Source: Lentibacillus lipolyticus (lineage in GTDB: Bacteria > Bacillota > Bacilli > Bacillales > Amphibacillaceae). From it: a stretch of DNA of 64,000 bases. The DNA lies in the NCBI GenBank assembly GCA_004145795.1, contig SEIO01000002.1, positions 121,929 through 185,928 on the forward strand, read 5' to 3'. The notes under the pieces are model-generated. The model was not told the DNA's origin. It searched no databases and saw only the letters and a list, made by a program, of their open reading frames with translations. Below are positions 20,653-29,157 of the stretch, piece by piece (within the stretch, counting starts at the first letter, position 1; each line of letters begins with the position of its first letter). A program made the translations under genes and the position numbers.

Positions 20653-21633
20653 ATGTTGAGGGATCTTCTTGCCATGAATTATGGTATTCAGGCATACGAG
20701 AAAACGGTGTTCGACGGCATGGAAGGGTTTATGGACGATAATTATGTCTATTTTATCATTTCTGGCAGCCAGAAGGAAATGATACATATGGAACAAGCAG
20801 CATTGGCCTATTACTTGCATGAAAACGACTGGCCATATGTGACGATTCCAGTGCTCAACAATCAGGGGGGATGGATGACGGAAAAGGATAATAATGGTTA
20901 TATGGTGTTACGGGCCAAAAAGCCGTCCGGCATCGGACAGTCTGTACAGGGACATGGGAAAAGGCTCGCACAGCTGCACATGGCAGGGGCAATGTATGTC
21001 TATGAACCGGAGTTTATCTCCAGTTATGGGCAGTGGAAAGATTTGTGGGCTGATAAGCTGGTGGCGTTTGAACAAAAAGCAGAGGAAGAGGCAAATGAAC
21101 ATCCGTCCAGCTATTATCGTGATGTAATGGATTTTATGCCTTATTTGACTGGTATCAGTGAAAATGCCATTCAATATATGCAAGAAACAGAGCATGAGAC
21201 CCGGTTTCATGAAACGGATCAGGGAACCATCGCATTTCAGAGATATAATAAACCATTTAACGGGCATTTTCTATGGCTGACGGATTTGGTTTATGATCAC
21301 CCTGCGCGGGACCTGGCCGAGCACATCCGGCGCCAGTTACTGCAAACAGAAGACCCCATGGACAGGATACAAACATTTCTTGACGATTATCAAGAGGTCA
21401 GGCCTTTATCGGTGTTCTCCTGGCGCTTATTGTATGCTCGACTATTGTTCCCTATTCATTTCTTTGATGTAATCGAACGCGGGTTCACAGATAGCACGTA
21501 TTATTCTTGTCATGCCGCTTTAATGGATCTGATAAACCGACAGCCTGTCTATGAACGAAGGTTGCGGACATTTTTTGATTATGCGGGAGTTTCAAGTCAA
21601 GAAATGCAGATACCTGTGTTACACTGGATGTAA
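20653..21633 (+). CDS. yutH: Spore coat-associated protein YutH
   Basis: CotS-family protein with a degenerate aminoglycoside-phosphotransferase (kinase-like) fold, 326 residues, close to B. subtilis YutH, a spore coat component made in the mother cell. Visible kinase-like blocks are VTIPVLNNQGGWMTEKDNNGY and the FNGHFLWLTDLVYDHPARDLAEHIR region. Start ATG 20653 has GAAGGGAG nearby. The gene keeps its B. subtilis neighbour order with yutG and yutF. Confidence 0.83.
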   Translation: MLRDLLAMNYGIQAYEKTVFDGMEGFMDDNYVYFIISGSQKEMIHMEQAALAYYLHENDWPYVTIPVLNNQGGWMTEKDNNGYMVLRAKKPSGIGQSVQGHGKRLAQLHMAGAMYVYEPEFISSYGQWKDLWADKLVAFEQKAEEEANEHPSSYYRDVMDFMPYLTGISENAIQYMQETEHETRFHETDQGTIAFQRYNKPFNGHFLWLTDLVYDHPARDLAEHIRRQLLQTEDPMDRIQTFLDDYQEVRPLSVFSWRLLYARLLFPIHFFDVIERGFTDSTYYSCHAALMDLINRQPVYERRLRTFFDYAGVSSQEMQIPVLHWM

Positions 21634-21657
21634 GCATGATTAATGGAGTGATCCAAA

Positions 21658-22623
21658 ATGAAACCAGTCATTTATGTAACGCGAAAAATCCCGGAAGAGC
21701 TGTTACAGCCATACAGGGAATATGCTGATTTTCGCATGTGGGAAAGGGAAACGGAACCTGTGCCACGTGACGTGCTTCTTAAGGAAGCCGCAGCTGCAGA
21801 TGGTGTGCTGTGCTTATTGACCGAACAAATAGACCGTGCGTTCTTCCGTGCTGCCGGTAATCTGAAAGTGGTAGCGAATATGGCGGTGGGCTTTGATAAT
21901 ATCGATATTGAGGCCGCAGAAGAACATGGGGTTGTTGTGACGAACACTCCCGATGTACTGACGGAAACCACTGCAGATCTGACCTTTGGACTGCTGATGA
22001 CAACTGCTAGACGCATTGTGGAAGCAGCTGATTACATTCGGGACGGACAGTGGGAACATTGGTCACCGTATTTGCTTGCTGGAGCCGATGTGCATGGTAA
22101 GAAAATCGGAATCGTTGGCATGGGCAGAATTGGTGAAGCAGTTGCCAGACGTGCAACGGGCTTTCAGATGCCCATTCTGTATCACAATCGTTCACGCAAA
22201 GAAACCGTGGAGCAAGAGCTGGGGGCTAAGTATCTGGAACTGGATGAGTTGCTGCAAGAGGCCGACTTTGTTGTCTCTCTCGTCCCGCTAACGAATGAAA
22301 CGGCCAGGCTATTTAATAAGGAAGCATTCCGGAAAATGAAGAAGAGTGCTGTTTTTATCAATGCTTCACGGGGAGCGACCGTTGATGAAGACGCGTTGTA
22401 CGACGCATTGATAAACAACCGGATTCGGGCTGCAGGCTTGGATGTCTTTGAGAAGGAACCGATAACCCCGAACCATCCGCTTGTACAGCTTGATAACACT
22501 GTCTGTCTTCCGCACATTGGATCAGCAAGCGAGGAAACACGTACTAAAATGATTCGTCTCTGCCTTGATAATTTGGCAACTGTATTACGCGGGGAAACAC
22601 CGATAACACCAGTGCATAAATAA
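21658..22623 (+). CDS. D-glycerate dehydrogenase / 2-hydroxyacid dehydrogenase
   Basis: NAD(P)-dependent D-2-hydroxyacid dehydrogenase (321 residues) resembling glyoxylate/hydroxypyruvate reductases. The Rossmann motif is GIVGMGRIGEAVAR near residue 150; catalytic Arg, Glu and His lie in INASRG, LDVFEKEP and LPHIGSAS. Substrate (glyoxylate, hydroxypyruvate or 2-ketogluconate) cannot be fixed from sequence. It starts 24 bases after yutH and may share its transcript, though function gives no reason for that. It ends at a clear terminator. Confidence 0.87.
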   Translation: MKPVIYVTRKIPEELLQPYREYADFRMWERETEPVPRDVLLKEAAAADGVLCLLTEQIDRAFFRAAGNLKVVANMAVGFDNIDIEAAEEHGVVVTNTPDVLTETTADLTFGLLMTTARRIVEAADYIRDGQWEHWSPYLLAGADVHGKKIGIVGMGRIGEAVARRATGFQMPILYHNRSRKETVEQELGAKYLELDELLQEADFVVSLVPLTNETARLFNKEAFRKMKKSAVFINASRGATVDEDALYDALINNRIRAAGLDVFEKEPITPNHPLVQLDNTVCLPHIGSASEETRTKMIRLCLDNLATVLRGETPITPVHK

Positions 22624-22626
22624 AAG

Positions 22627-22656
22627 AGGCAGACACGGTTATGTCTGCCTTTATCT
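22627..22656 (+). terminator. Terminator of the dehydrogenase gene
   Basis: A nine-pair stem AGGCAGACA/TGTCTGCCT (22627-22635 with 22642-22650) is followed by a T-rich stretch; yutI converges on it. Confidence 0.82.
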
Positions 22657-22675
22657 ATTCAGGAATGCACGATTC

Positions 22676-22900
22676 CTAAAATACTTGTTCGATTTCTGTT
22701 ACCCCTGGAACTTCAGCCATCAGCGCACGTTCAATGCCTGCTTTCAATGTAATGGTGGAACTTGGGCAGTTGCCGCAGGCCCCCATCAGACGAAGAAGCA
22801 CAATGCCATCATCATCAACATCAATCAGTTCCACATCGCCGCCGTCACGAAGCAAAAATGGACGCAATTTGTTTAATACTTCTTGTACCTGTTCTTGCAT
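22676..22900 (-). CDS. yutI: NifU C-terminal-like Fe-S protein YutI
   Basis: A 74-residue Nfu-domain protein with the cluster-binding CxxC in GACGNCPSS (Cys42, Cys45). Such proteins carry a 4Fe-4S cluster from the SUF scaffold to client enzymes. It stands alone on the minus strand and is functionally linked to sufCDSUB and yutM in this window. ATG 22900 has AAGGAG upstream at a slightly long distance. Confidence 0.88.
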   Translation of the reverse strand: MQEQVQEVLNKLRPFLLRDGGDVELIDVDDDGIVLLRLMGACGNCPSSTITLKAGIERALMAEVPGVTEIEQVF

Positions 22901-23051
22901 TATCCATCTTCTCCTTTCTGCCTATATTATAAAATGAATTGCTGAAAAAATCTATCCTTTATTTTTAATTGTTATCCAGCGTTTATTTTATTTTATCTTT
23001 CTTGAGGGTTTTTGTAAAATGAAAGTAACTAATGGGATAGGGGGTTTTGTG

Positions 23052-23378
23052 ATGAGTGGAGATATTCTGATCACGGTATATGGGGCGGAACAAATTTGTG
23101 CCAGCTGTGTAGGCGCACCTGGATCGCGTGATACGTACGAATGGATTCAGGCTGCAGTCGGACGAAAGTATGTAGATGATTATATTAATTACGAATATGT
23201 TGATATTGATAATCCCCCGGACGCAGAGAAGCAAAAGGAATTTGCCAAGCGGATTGTAGAAGAAGATTGGCTTTATCCGGTTGTCTTGGTCAATGATGAA
23301 GTGGTTGCTGAAGGGATACCTAAATTAAAAACGATTTATAAAGAATTAGAAAAAAATGGGGCTGTCTTGCAGTCGTGA
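23052..23378 (+). CDS. yuzD: DUF1462 protein YuzD
   Basis: Small thioredoxin-fold-like protein (108 residues) of the YuzD family. It has an N-terminal CASC (Cys16, Cys19) after the first strand (DILITVYGAEQI), then PGSRDTYEWIQAAV and YPVVLVNDEVVAEG, a layout like a glutaredoxin-type redox protein. The biochemical role is unknown. ATG 23052 follows AGGGGGTTTTGTG; an upstream in-frame ATG at 23019 has no site. It sits between Fe-S genes yutI and yutM. Confidence 0.83.
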   Translation: MSGDILITVYGAEQICASCVGAPGSRDTYEWIQAAVGRKYVDDYINYEYVDIDNPPDAEKQKEFAKRIVEEDWLYPVVLVNDEVVAEGIPKLKTIYKELEKNGAVLQS

Positions 23379-23394
23379 TGGAGCGGGGTCAGAT

Positions 23395-23541
23395 ATGAAA
23401 ATACCGTTTATTGGGGAAGATATCACGGTTCATCTCGCAGGTGGTGACTTGTACATTAACTGGCAGCAGGACGGAGAAGTTTTTATGACCGGCGATGCGG
23501 AAACAATTGCTGCTGGTACGTTTTGGTTTGACGCGTCTTAG
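23395..23541 (+). pseudogene. dapF: C-terminal remnant of diaminopimelate epimerase (dapF)
   Basis: A 48-residue frame reads ITVHLAGGDLYINW, EVFMTGDAETIAAGTFW and stops, which matches the last stretch of DapF (V-x-L-x-GGDL-x-I-x-W, V-x-MTGPAE). The other ~230 residues, including both catalytic cysteines, are absent upstream, where yuzD lies. In B. subtilis dapF lies close to yutM, so this looks like a deletion scar at the ancestral place. GGAG and GGGGT precede the ATG, so expression as a short peptide is not excluded. Confidence 0.55.
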
Positions 23542-23570
23542 TTGATGCAAGGTGTCATAGTTTGTATACT
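23542..23570 (+). promoter_or_regulatory. Sigma-A promoter of yutM
   Basis: TTGATG (23542-23547) and TATACT (23565-23570) are 17 bases apart, starting at the stop of the dapF remnant. Confidence 0.65.
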
Positions 23571-23617
23571 AGAGAGTAGCAAAAGAAGGCTCATCTTAAT
23601 AAAGAGGAGGATTCGAA

Positions 23618-23974
23618 ATGGTTATTTCCATTACAGATGGAGCACGTGACCAAGTGAAAGAGATGATGAAGGATGAATCGGAAGGTGCCCGTCTTCGTTT
23701 TGGTATAAAAGGCGGCGGCTGCAGCGGTTTATCTTATTCACTGGGTTTTGAATATGACGTCAATGAAGAGTTGGATATGGTTGAAGATATTAATGGCATT
23801 CCAGTCGTTATTCATAAACAGGATATACCAATCATTGAAGGAACAACAATTGACTTCAAGCAAAATATGATGGGTGGCGGATTCAGTATCGATAATCCAA
23901 ATGCCATTGTATCATGCGGCTGTGGTTCATCATTCAAAGCGAAAGAGCGTGCAGGTGCACCGGAAAAATGCTGA
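23618..23974 (+). CDS. yutM: A-type Fe-S carrier protein YutM
   Basis: IscA/SufA/ErpA-family carrier (118 residues) that receives clusters and passes them to apo-enzymes. The three conserved cysteines are Cys35 in GGGCSGLSY and the C-terminal pair in SCGCGSSF. ATG 23618 follows AAGAGGAGG. It has its own promoter and terminator, and with yutI and sufCDSUB completes the Fe-S machinery of this region. Confidence 0.93.
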   Translation: MVISITDGARDQVKEMMKDESEGARLRFGIKGGGCSGLSYSLGFEYDVNEELDMVEDINGIPVVIHKQDIPIIEGTTIDFKQNMMGGGFSIDNPNAIVSCGCGSSFKAKERAGAPEKC

Positions 23975-24004
23975 TCCGACTGACAAGCAGTTTATAACAT
24001 AAAG

Positions 24005-24035
24005 AAAAAAGCCGGGGATTACCCTGGCTTTTTTC
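24005..24035. terminator. Bidirectional terminator between yutM and yumC
   Basis: A-rich left arm and T-rich right arm flank a GC stem (GCC-GGG / CCC-GGC, with one mismatch), suiting both converging genes. Confidence 0.85.
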
Positions 24036-24108
24036 ATTGGGTGACAGGAAAGGCCGATCTATACCTGTCCTATAAGTGACGTGTTAGCCCGTATTTTAAA
24101 GGCTGGTG

Positions 24109-25095
24109 TTAAAACATTGCTGTTGAATGTTTTGGCTGGATACGTGCTTTTGGATCAATATATTGTTTAGCATTGTTGATAGCAGTAGGACCTTCCCCAA
24201 ACCCGGTAGCGATCAGGTTTACTTTACCAGGGTACGTTGTAATATCGCCGGCAGCATAAATTCCTGGAATATTCGTTTCCATTTTCGTATTGACGACGAT
24301 GCTGTTTTTTTCAATTTCCAAACCCCAGTCTTTGATGGGACCGAGTGAAGATACAAAGCCATAATTACAAAGCACAGCGTCTACATGAACATCCAATGTT
24401 GCATCGCCCTTGGCCTCGCTGAGCGTTACCGTGTCGATTCTGTCCTTTCCAGTGATAGCTGAAGGAACATAAGGGGTCAAAATCTCGACTTTTGAATTCA
24501 TTAATTGTTCCACACTGTGCTCATGTGCCCGGAATTTGTCACGACGGTGAACAAGTGTCACCTTTTTGGCAATTGGTTCGAGCATTAATGCCCAGTCCAC
24601 TGCAGAGTCACCGCCGCCAAGCAGCATGACATTTTGATCTTTATATGCATTCATGTCTTTTACGTGATAATGAAGGTTCACGCCTTCAAATTGTTCACAG
24701 CCTTCGACATTCAGGCGTCTTGGCTGGAACGCCCCATTGCCGGCCGTGATAATGATGGTCTTCGTATAATGGACTTCGTTCGTATTAGAAGTTAGTTTGA
24801 ACGTATCATCTTCCAAACGTTCTACATTTTCAACAGCTTGGCCAAGTACAATTTCCGGACCAAACATGTTTGCCTGCTCTTCAAGATTGTCAATTAAATC
24901 CTGCGCCCGGACTTTCGGAAAACCAGCAACATCATATATATATTTCTCTGGATACAGGGCTGTCAGCTGCCCGCCAGTATGTGGTAAGCTCTCAATAATT
25001 TTGACGCTTGCTTGACGCATTCCCCCGTAGAAAGCAGTGAATAGCCCGGCAGGACCAGCGCCAAGTATAGTCACGTCATACACTTCTTCTGCCAT
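24109..25095 (-). CDS. yumC: Ferredoxin/flavodoxin-NADP reductase YumC
   Basis: Thioredoxin-reductase-like flavoprotein (328 residues) that moves electrons between NADPH and ferredoxin or flavodoxin. The FAD motif GAGPAG is at residues 12-17 and the NADPH motif GGGDSA near 160. It lacks the CxxC disulfide of true thioredoxin reductases, in line with the YumC class. The start ATG 25095 has GGGGGGA seven bases ahead; ATG 25122 adds nine unlikely residues. It can supply electrons for Fe-S assembly and nitrogen or fatty-acid metabolism. Confidence 0.93.
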   Translation of the reverse strand: MAEEVYDVTILGAGPAGLFTAFYGGMRQASVKIIESLPHTGGQLTALYPEKYIYDVAGFPKVRAQDLIDNLEEQANMFGPEIVLGQAVENVERLEDDTFKLTSNTNEVHYTKTIIITAGNGAFQPRRLNVEGCEQFEGVNLHYHVKDMNAYKDQNVMLLGGGDSAVDWALMLEPIAKKVTLVHRRDKFRAHEHSVEQLMNSKVEILTPYVPSAITGKDRIDTVTLSEAKGDATLDVHVDAVLCNYGFVSSLGPIKDWGLEIEKNSIVVNTKMETNIPGIYAAGDITTYPGKVNLIATGFGEGPTAINNAKQYIDPKARIQPKHSTAMF

Positions 25096-25315
25096 GGATG
25101 TCCCCCCATTCGTCGTCTTCATTCAAACACCATTTCTATCCTATCATAAAATGGATACGAATGTGTACTTATGCACACACACCCAATATAATGGCAAGAT
25201 TGTAAAAACTTTATTTTTTATGGGCGGGTTGTCATATGTGGACTGGGGTGCTTTGCATTTCATATGATTTGTTATAAAATGAATGCTGTATGTATTGGTG
25301 AAGGGAGATACGCTG

Positions 25316-25627
25316 TTGATACAGTTTGTTGTTTCGATTTTATTGTTTTTTGTTATATTTTTTGGACTGGCATTCATTTTAAATATGCTGCTGCGCCGGA
25401 CGTGGCTTATGGCATATATTTATCCATTTATTGTTATAATGATTGTCGATAACATAGCAACGGTGGAGTATCTTACAAATCCAGGAAGTGCGTTTACGAC
25501 AACAGTCAGAAGGCTGACGGAAATTACCATTGCCGATATCAGCATTCTGGGTGCCGGTTTTCTTGGGACAATTGTTTCAGGTTTTGTCATCCGCCTATTG
25601 CGGAAAAGCGGTTATCGAATGTTTTAA
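25316..25627 (+). CDS. yuiB: Membrane protein YuiB
   Basis: Small membrane protein (103 residues) of the YuiB family with three predicted helices: LLFFVIFFGLAFILNML, AYIYPFIVIMIVDN and ILGAGFLGTIVSGFVI. Function is unknown. The start is TTG 25316, with AAGGGAGA at 25301-25308; the upstream ATG 25283 has no ribosome site. It precedes yuiC as in B. subtilis and the two are likely co-transcribed. Confidence 0.78.
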   Translation: MIQFVVSILLFFVIFFGLAFILNMLLRRTWLMAYIYPFIVIMIVDNIATVEYLTNPGSAFTTTVRRLTEITIADISILGAGFLGTIVSGFVIRLLRKSGYRMF

Positions 25628-25688
25628 AATGGAAAATGAATAAAATGCTGGCAGAGTGGAGATGATGACATCCAGAGAGGTGTTATCA

Positions 25689-26378
25689 TTGAAAAAACAG
25701 AAATTTTTACGAAAGTCTGCGATGATTCTTTTGTTCTTAGGTGCTTTTTTCACTACTTTATCATCCATTTCCAATATTACTGTTCCGGATGTAAAGGCGT
25801 GGGTGGCTGAGGAGTATGAAGCGTCATCTGCAAGTACTGACTATCGAGCAGGATTTAGCCGGGTTGGTTTGGAAAAGAAAGAATTGAACGTCATGAAAAA
25901 ACAGCAACGTTATATTTCCAGTGAGCAAATCGAAGGGCCGAAAACACTGGAAGAATATATTAACTTGAAACAGTATCCAAGCACAACGGTTGTCGCTACC
26001 GGTTATACGGCCGGGGTTGAATCAACAGGTAAAACCCCTGACCACCCAAACTATGGTATAACATATTCCGGGGTTAAGGTGAAAAGAGACTTATACTCTA
26101 CGATTGCAGCTGACTTGGATATTTACCCGATTGGAACAGTTATGTTCATTCCGGGATACGGGTATGGCGTGGTGGCCGATAAAGGTGGTGCCATTAACGG
26201 CAACAAAATTGATTTATACTATGAAACCGTTGAAGACGTGTATTCCGAATGGGGCAAAAAAGAAGTGGAAGTTTACATTATCAAAAAAGGAAATGGCAAT
26301 TTAACGGAAAAAACATTAAATCAATTAAATCAAAATGAAGCATTGCAAGTCTTTCGGAAACGGATTGCAGAAAGCTAA
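25689..26378 (+). CDS. yuiC: 3D-domain lytic transglycosylase-like protein YuiC
   Basis: Secreted or membrane-anchored cell-wall protein (229 residues). A signal-anchor ([21 protein letters not shown]) is followed by a linker and a C-terminal 3D domain of the stationary-phase-survival/resuscitation-promoting-factor type, with [41 protein letters not shown] and [11 protein letters not shown] holding the conserved aspartates. B. subtilis YuiC has muralytic transglycosylase activity. The start is TTG 25689 with GAGAGGTG six bases ahead. Confidence 0.86.
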   Translation: MKKQKFLRKSAMILLFLGAFFTTLSSISNITVPDVKAWVAEEYEASSASTDYRAGFSRVGLEKKELNVMKKQQRYISSEQIEGPKTLEEYINLKQYPSTTVVATGYTAGVESTGKTPDHPNYGITYSGVKVKRDLYSTIAADLDIYPIGTVMFIPGYGYGVVADKGGAINGNKIDLYYETVEDVYSEWGKKEVEVYIIKKGNGNLTEKTLNQLNQNEALQVFRKRIAES

Positions 26379-26420
26379 TTAGAAAATAACTGTTTCATCT
26401 GTTCGGAAAAAGGCACTACT

Positions 26421-26459
26421 AAAAAAAGACGTTCCACTGTATGTGGGACGTCTTTTTTT
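26421..26459 (+). terminator. Terminator of yuiB-yuiC
   Basis: AAAAAAGACGT and ACGTCTTTTTT arms flank an inner CCCA/TGGA region; the T run ends at 26459. The facing gene yuiD converges on it. Confidence 0.88.
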
Positions 26460-26492
26460 AGCAATCCGGTACCTGAAAAGACAGCTAGGTGT

Positions 26493-26966
26493 TTAATACC
26501 ATTGATATAGCAAAAATGTAATGGCTACACCTGATAAACCGCCAAAAAACACTTCAATCGGCTGATGACCAAGCAATTCTTTCAGTTCTTTTCGTTTTTG
26601 AAAATCTTCCTTCCGGTTCCAGTCTTTAGCCCCTTCGACAAAGGTCTGAAAATCTTTGGCCAATTGATTAATGACAATGGCTTGTTCACCTGCTTGTCTG
26701 CGTACACCGGAAGCGTCAAACATGATGATGATACTGAAAATAGCTGCTATCGCAAACATGTTGGAATCAACACCCTCTAGAATCCCGGTTGCCGTTGATA
26801 GTGCAGCAACTGCAGCAGAGTGACTGCTTGGCATTCCACCTGTCGAGAATGCCAAACCTGGCTTGAATTCCCTGGCCGCAATAAGATGAATGGGGATCTT
26901 AATGACTTGGGCGAAGACAATAGCTGATAACGCAGCCCATAACGGAAAATTTGTAAAAAGGTCCAT
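26493..26966 (-). CDS. yuiD: Divergent PAP2-family membrane protein YuiD
   Basis: Acid-phosphatase/vanadium-haloperoxidase-related membrane protein (157 residues, DUF212). Family blocks are IVFAQVIKIPIHL, STGGMPSSHSAAVAALST, FDASGVRRQAGEQA and LLGHQPIEVFFGG, which hold the SSH and R..GEQ residues. The substrate is unknown, perhaps a lipid phosphate. The start is uncertain: ATG 26966 aligns with known relatives and has AGAGAGGA 11 bases ahead; ATG 26978 and 26999 are alternatives. Confidence 0.82.
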   Translation of the reverse strand: MDLFTNFPLWAALSAIVFAQVIKIPIHLIAAREFKPGLAFSTGGMPSSHSAAVAALSTATGILEGVDSNMFAIAAIFSIIIMFDASGVRRQAGEQAIVINQLAKDFQTFVEGAKDWNRKEDFQKRKELKELLGHQPIEVFFGGLSGVAITFLLYQWY

Positions 26967-27097
26967 GAGAGATGACATCCTCTCTGTTGCCGTTTCCATT
27001 CCATTGTCCTAAACGTAAAAAGGATTCGAGTGGAGCACCGTTTATGGACATTGGAAATGTTTCTAGGGTGTTATTTTATCATAAACTGGGAAACCTT

Positions 27098-27709
27098 TCA
27101 TCTTTCCGCGGACAAGTTATGCTGAGCGTCTAGCCATCTGGCCGGCATGCGCCTGGAAAGGGTTACCATGAAAATGGCCGCTAAACAGGCTAGTCCTATG
27201 TCCTTAAGGAGGAATGGAATCATACTGGACCACGCAGCAAGATAAGAAATCCCTAGTTCAAGCCAAGTGTTCATCGCAACATACATATATGTAACCCCGA
27301 TTCCATAGTTAGCAGCAAGTCCAAACAGAGAAGCTGTTGTATAAATAGGGGTGGATGGTTTCTGCCCCTGTTCAGCTATGAATCCCGTTACGAAGGCTAC
27401 GAATACAAAAGATAAGATAAAACCGCCAGTAGGGCTAATAAGTACCATAGGTCCTGCATGCATGTTTGCGAATACGGGAACCCCCGCTGCGCCTACTGCA
27501 ATATACGTTACCATAGCCATGCTCCCTAGCCGCTTTCCGAGCATTAGCCCAGCAAGCGTGGCAAAAAATGTCTGCAGTGACAATGGTACGGATGCACCCC
27601 CAATGGGGATTGCCAACATTGGAAACCAAACAGCAATATTGGCCCCAATTGCCATGAGACAAACAAATACTGCCCCAAAAGTTAAATCAATCGGACGACT
27701 TTTTTTCAT
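27098..27709 (-). CDS. bioY: Biotin transporter substrate-binding subunit BioY
   Basis: S-component of the ECF-type biotin importer (203 residues, about six helices), which captures biotin at the membrane and works alone or with the ECF energising module encoded elsewhere. BioY family features are GASVPLSLQTFFATLAGLML, GAAGVPVFA and GPTGGFILSF-like LISPTGGFILSF. ATG 27709 follows AAAAGGAGGGG. It is monocistronic with a BirA-type operator at its promoter, implying repression when biotin is plentiful. Confidence 0.92.
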   Translation of the reverse strand: MKKSRPIDLTFGAVFVCLMAIGANIAVWFPMLAIPIGGASVPLSLQTFFATLAGLMLGKRLGSMAMVTYIAVGAAGVPVFANMHAGPMVLISPTGGFILSFVFVAFVTGFIAEQGQKPSTPIYTTASLFGLAANYGIGVTYMYVAMNTWLELGISYLAAWSSMIPFLLKDIGLACLAAIFMVTLSRRMPARWLDAQHNLSAER

Positions 27710-27731
27710 GAAAATCCCCTCCTTTTTTATT

Positions 27732-27782
27732 ATCATAAAATTGACTCATTCATTTGTCAACCTAATATTTAAAAGGTTTACA
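27732..27782 (-). promoter_or_regulatory. bioY promoter overlapped by a BirA-type operator
   Basis: On the minus strand TTGACA (27755-27760) and TATGAT (27732-27737) are 17 bases apart. Inverted half-sites TTGTCAACC (27754-27762) and GGTTTACA (27775-27782) straddle the -35 side, resembling the Gram-positive biotin repressor box, with a gap of 12 bases that is slightly shorter than I recall for the consensus. Confidence 0.7.
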
Positions 27783-27794
27783 TTACAAGAGAAA

Positions 27795-27824
27795 AGGCAG
27801 CCTTCCCTAAATGAAAGGCTGCCT
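27795..27824 (-). terminator. Hairpin downstream of deoD
   Basis: A ten-pair stem AGGCAGCCTT/AAGGCTGCCT (27795-27804 with 27815-27824) is followed on the minus strand by TTTTCTC. It lies about 115 bases past the deoD stop; the intervening bases show only a weak hairpin near 27870-27910. Confidence 0.55.
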
Positions 27825-27940
27825 GCAAATAATGAATGATTTTTATTGTTGGCTGTTTCAAAAAGACCGTTTCTTTCCCGCTGGAGCGTCGCTTTTTCTA
27901 TCAACTACGCTGGAAAACAACAAGGGTTACGGGAATAGCC

Positions 27941-28651
27941 TTATTGTTTGATGGCAGTGTCAAGTGCTACTTCCATCATGTCATGGAACGTTGTTTGCCG
28001 TTCGTCAGAAGTGGTTTCTTCGCCTGTCAGTATGTGATCGGATACGGTCAATACAGTTAGGGCATTACGGTTGAATTTCGCTGCCAGTGTGTACAGCGCG
28101 GTCGTTTCCATCTCCACTGCTAAAACGTTGTATGCAGCGAGCAGTTCGTTCACTTCTTTTGCGTCATCACGGTAGAATGTATCACTTGTAAATACATTAC
28201 CGACACGTAAGTTTAAGCCTTTTTCATTGCCGACGTCATAGGCGTTTTTAAGCAGTTTAAAGTCGGCCAGTGGTGCGTAATCAATGCCATTGAACGTCAT
28301 CCGGTTCATTTGCGAATCGGTTGTTGCACCTTGGGCAAGGATGACATCACGAACATTGACATCGCGCTGGATGGCTCCACAAGTACCAACGCGGATCAGT
28401 GTCTGCACATCATATTCCTGTATAAGTTCATTGACATAGATGGAGATGGATGGGACACCCATTCCCGTACCCTGGACAGATATGCGCTCTCCTTTGTAAG
28501 TTCCTGTGTAGCCGTACATGCCACGTACACTATTGTACTGGGTTACGTCTTCCAGAAATGTATCAGCAATGAATTTTGCCCGTAATGGATCACCGGGCAG
28601 TAAAATCTTATCAGCGATATCACCTTTTTTTGCACCAATATGTACACTCAT
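27941..28651 (-). CDS. deoD: Purine-nucleoside phosphorylase DeoD
   Basis: Hexameric-type phosphorylase (236 residues) that splits purine (deoxy)nucleosides with phosphate in salvage. Characteristic blocks are [35 protein letters not shown] and [10 protein letters not shown]; the catalytic aspartate is in [12 protein letters not shown]. It stands alone here, as in several bacilli. The start ATG 28651 has GGGAGGAATAAGAGG upstream. Confidence 0.95.
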   Translation of the reverse strand: MSVHIGAKKGDIADKILLPGDPLRAKFIADTFLEDVTQYNSVRGMYGYTGTYKGERISVQGTGMGVPSISIYVNELIQEYDVQTLIRVGTCGAIQRDVNVRDVILAQGATTDSQMNRMTFNGIDYAPLADFKLLKNAYDVGNEKGLNLRVGNVFTSDTFYRDDAKEVNELLAAYNVLAVEMETTALYTLAAKFNRNALTVLTVSDHILTGEETTSDERQTTFHDMMEVALDTAIKQ

Positions 28652-28754
28652 AAGCCTCTTATTCCTCCCAAAATCATTGTCAAAGTTAAGGTATCATAGT
28701 GGCTGGACAAAAACAAATTTCATGAAAAAGACACAGTTTTTCGTTACATTTCTG

Positions 28755-28783
28755 TTTCAAATGACAATATTTTTGTATATAAT
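28755..28783 (+). promoter_or_regulatory. Probable promoter of the HPr gene
   Basis: TTTCAA (28755-28760, weak -35) and TATAAT (28778-28783) are 17 bases apart, giving a ~60-base leader. Confidence 0.55.
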
Positions 28784-28850
28784 ATGCTTGTATGTCATTT
28801 TGTCATTATGGGAAGATATATTTAGGAATTCATTTGGAAGGATGAGATTA

Positions 28851-29114
28851 ATGCAGGAAAAAACATTTACGATTACAGCAGATACAGGTGTCCATGCACG
28901 CCCAGCGACATTGCTGGTAAATAAAGCTGGTCAGTTTGAATCAGATGTCCAGATTTCATATAACGGAAAAGACGTTAACTTGAAGTCCATTATGGGCGTC
29001 ATGTCCCTTGGGATTCCGAAGGGTGCCGAAGTTAGTATTTCAGCATCAGGCGGTGATGAGGCCGAAGCTATTAAAGGCATCACAGAGGTAATGAATGAAC
29101 ATTTGGGTGAATAA
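28851..29114 (+). CDS. ptsH: Phosphocarrier protein HPr (isolated gene)
   Basis: An 87-residue HPr-family protein. The phosphorylation site His15 is in [11 protein letters not shown] and the regulatory Ser46 in [12 protein letters not shown], so it can in principle take phosphate from enzyme I and be phosphorylated by HPr kinase; Crh-type paralogues lack the histidine. It is monocistronic with its own promoter and terminator, whereas ptsH normally precedes ptsI. No other PTS gene is in the window. ATG 28851 follows GGAAGGATGAG. Confidence 0.9.
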   Translation: MQEKTFTITADTGVHARPATLLVNKAGQFESDVQISYNGKDVNLKSIMGVMSLGIPKGAEVSISASGGDEAEAIKGITEVMNEHLGE

Positions 29115-29121
29115 AACAAAC

Positions 29122-29157
29122 AGAGCCAGGGAGATAATCCACTGGCTCATTTGTTTT
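29122..29157. terminator. Terminator between HPr gene and kapB
   Basis: GAGCCAG (29123-29129) pairs with CTGGCTC (29142-29148), followed by a T-rich tract; kapB converges on it. Confidence 0.8.

Noticed and set aside
27351-27839. A 162-residue plus-strand frame across bioY
   Set aside because: It opposes the bioY coding region and its promoter and has no good ribosome site.
28518-28850. N-terminal extension of the HPr frame by 111 residues
   Set aside because: It runs over the deoD gene and the HPr promoter; the HPr start at 28851 has a ribosome site and the family's exact N terminus.
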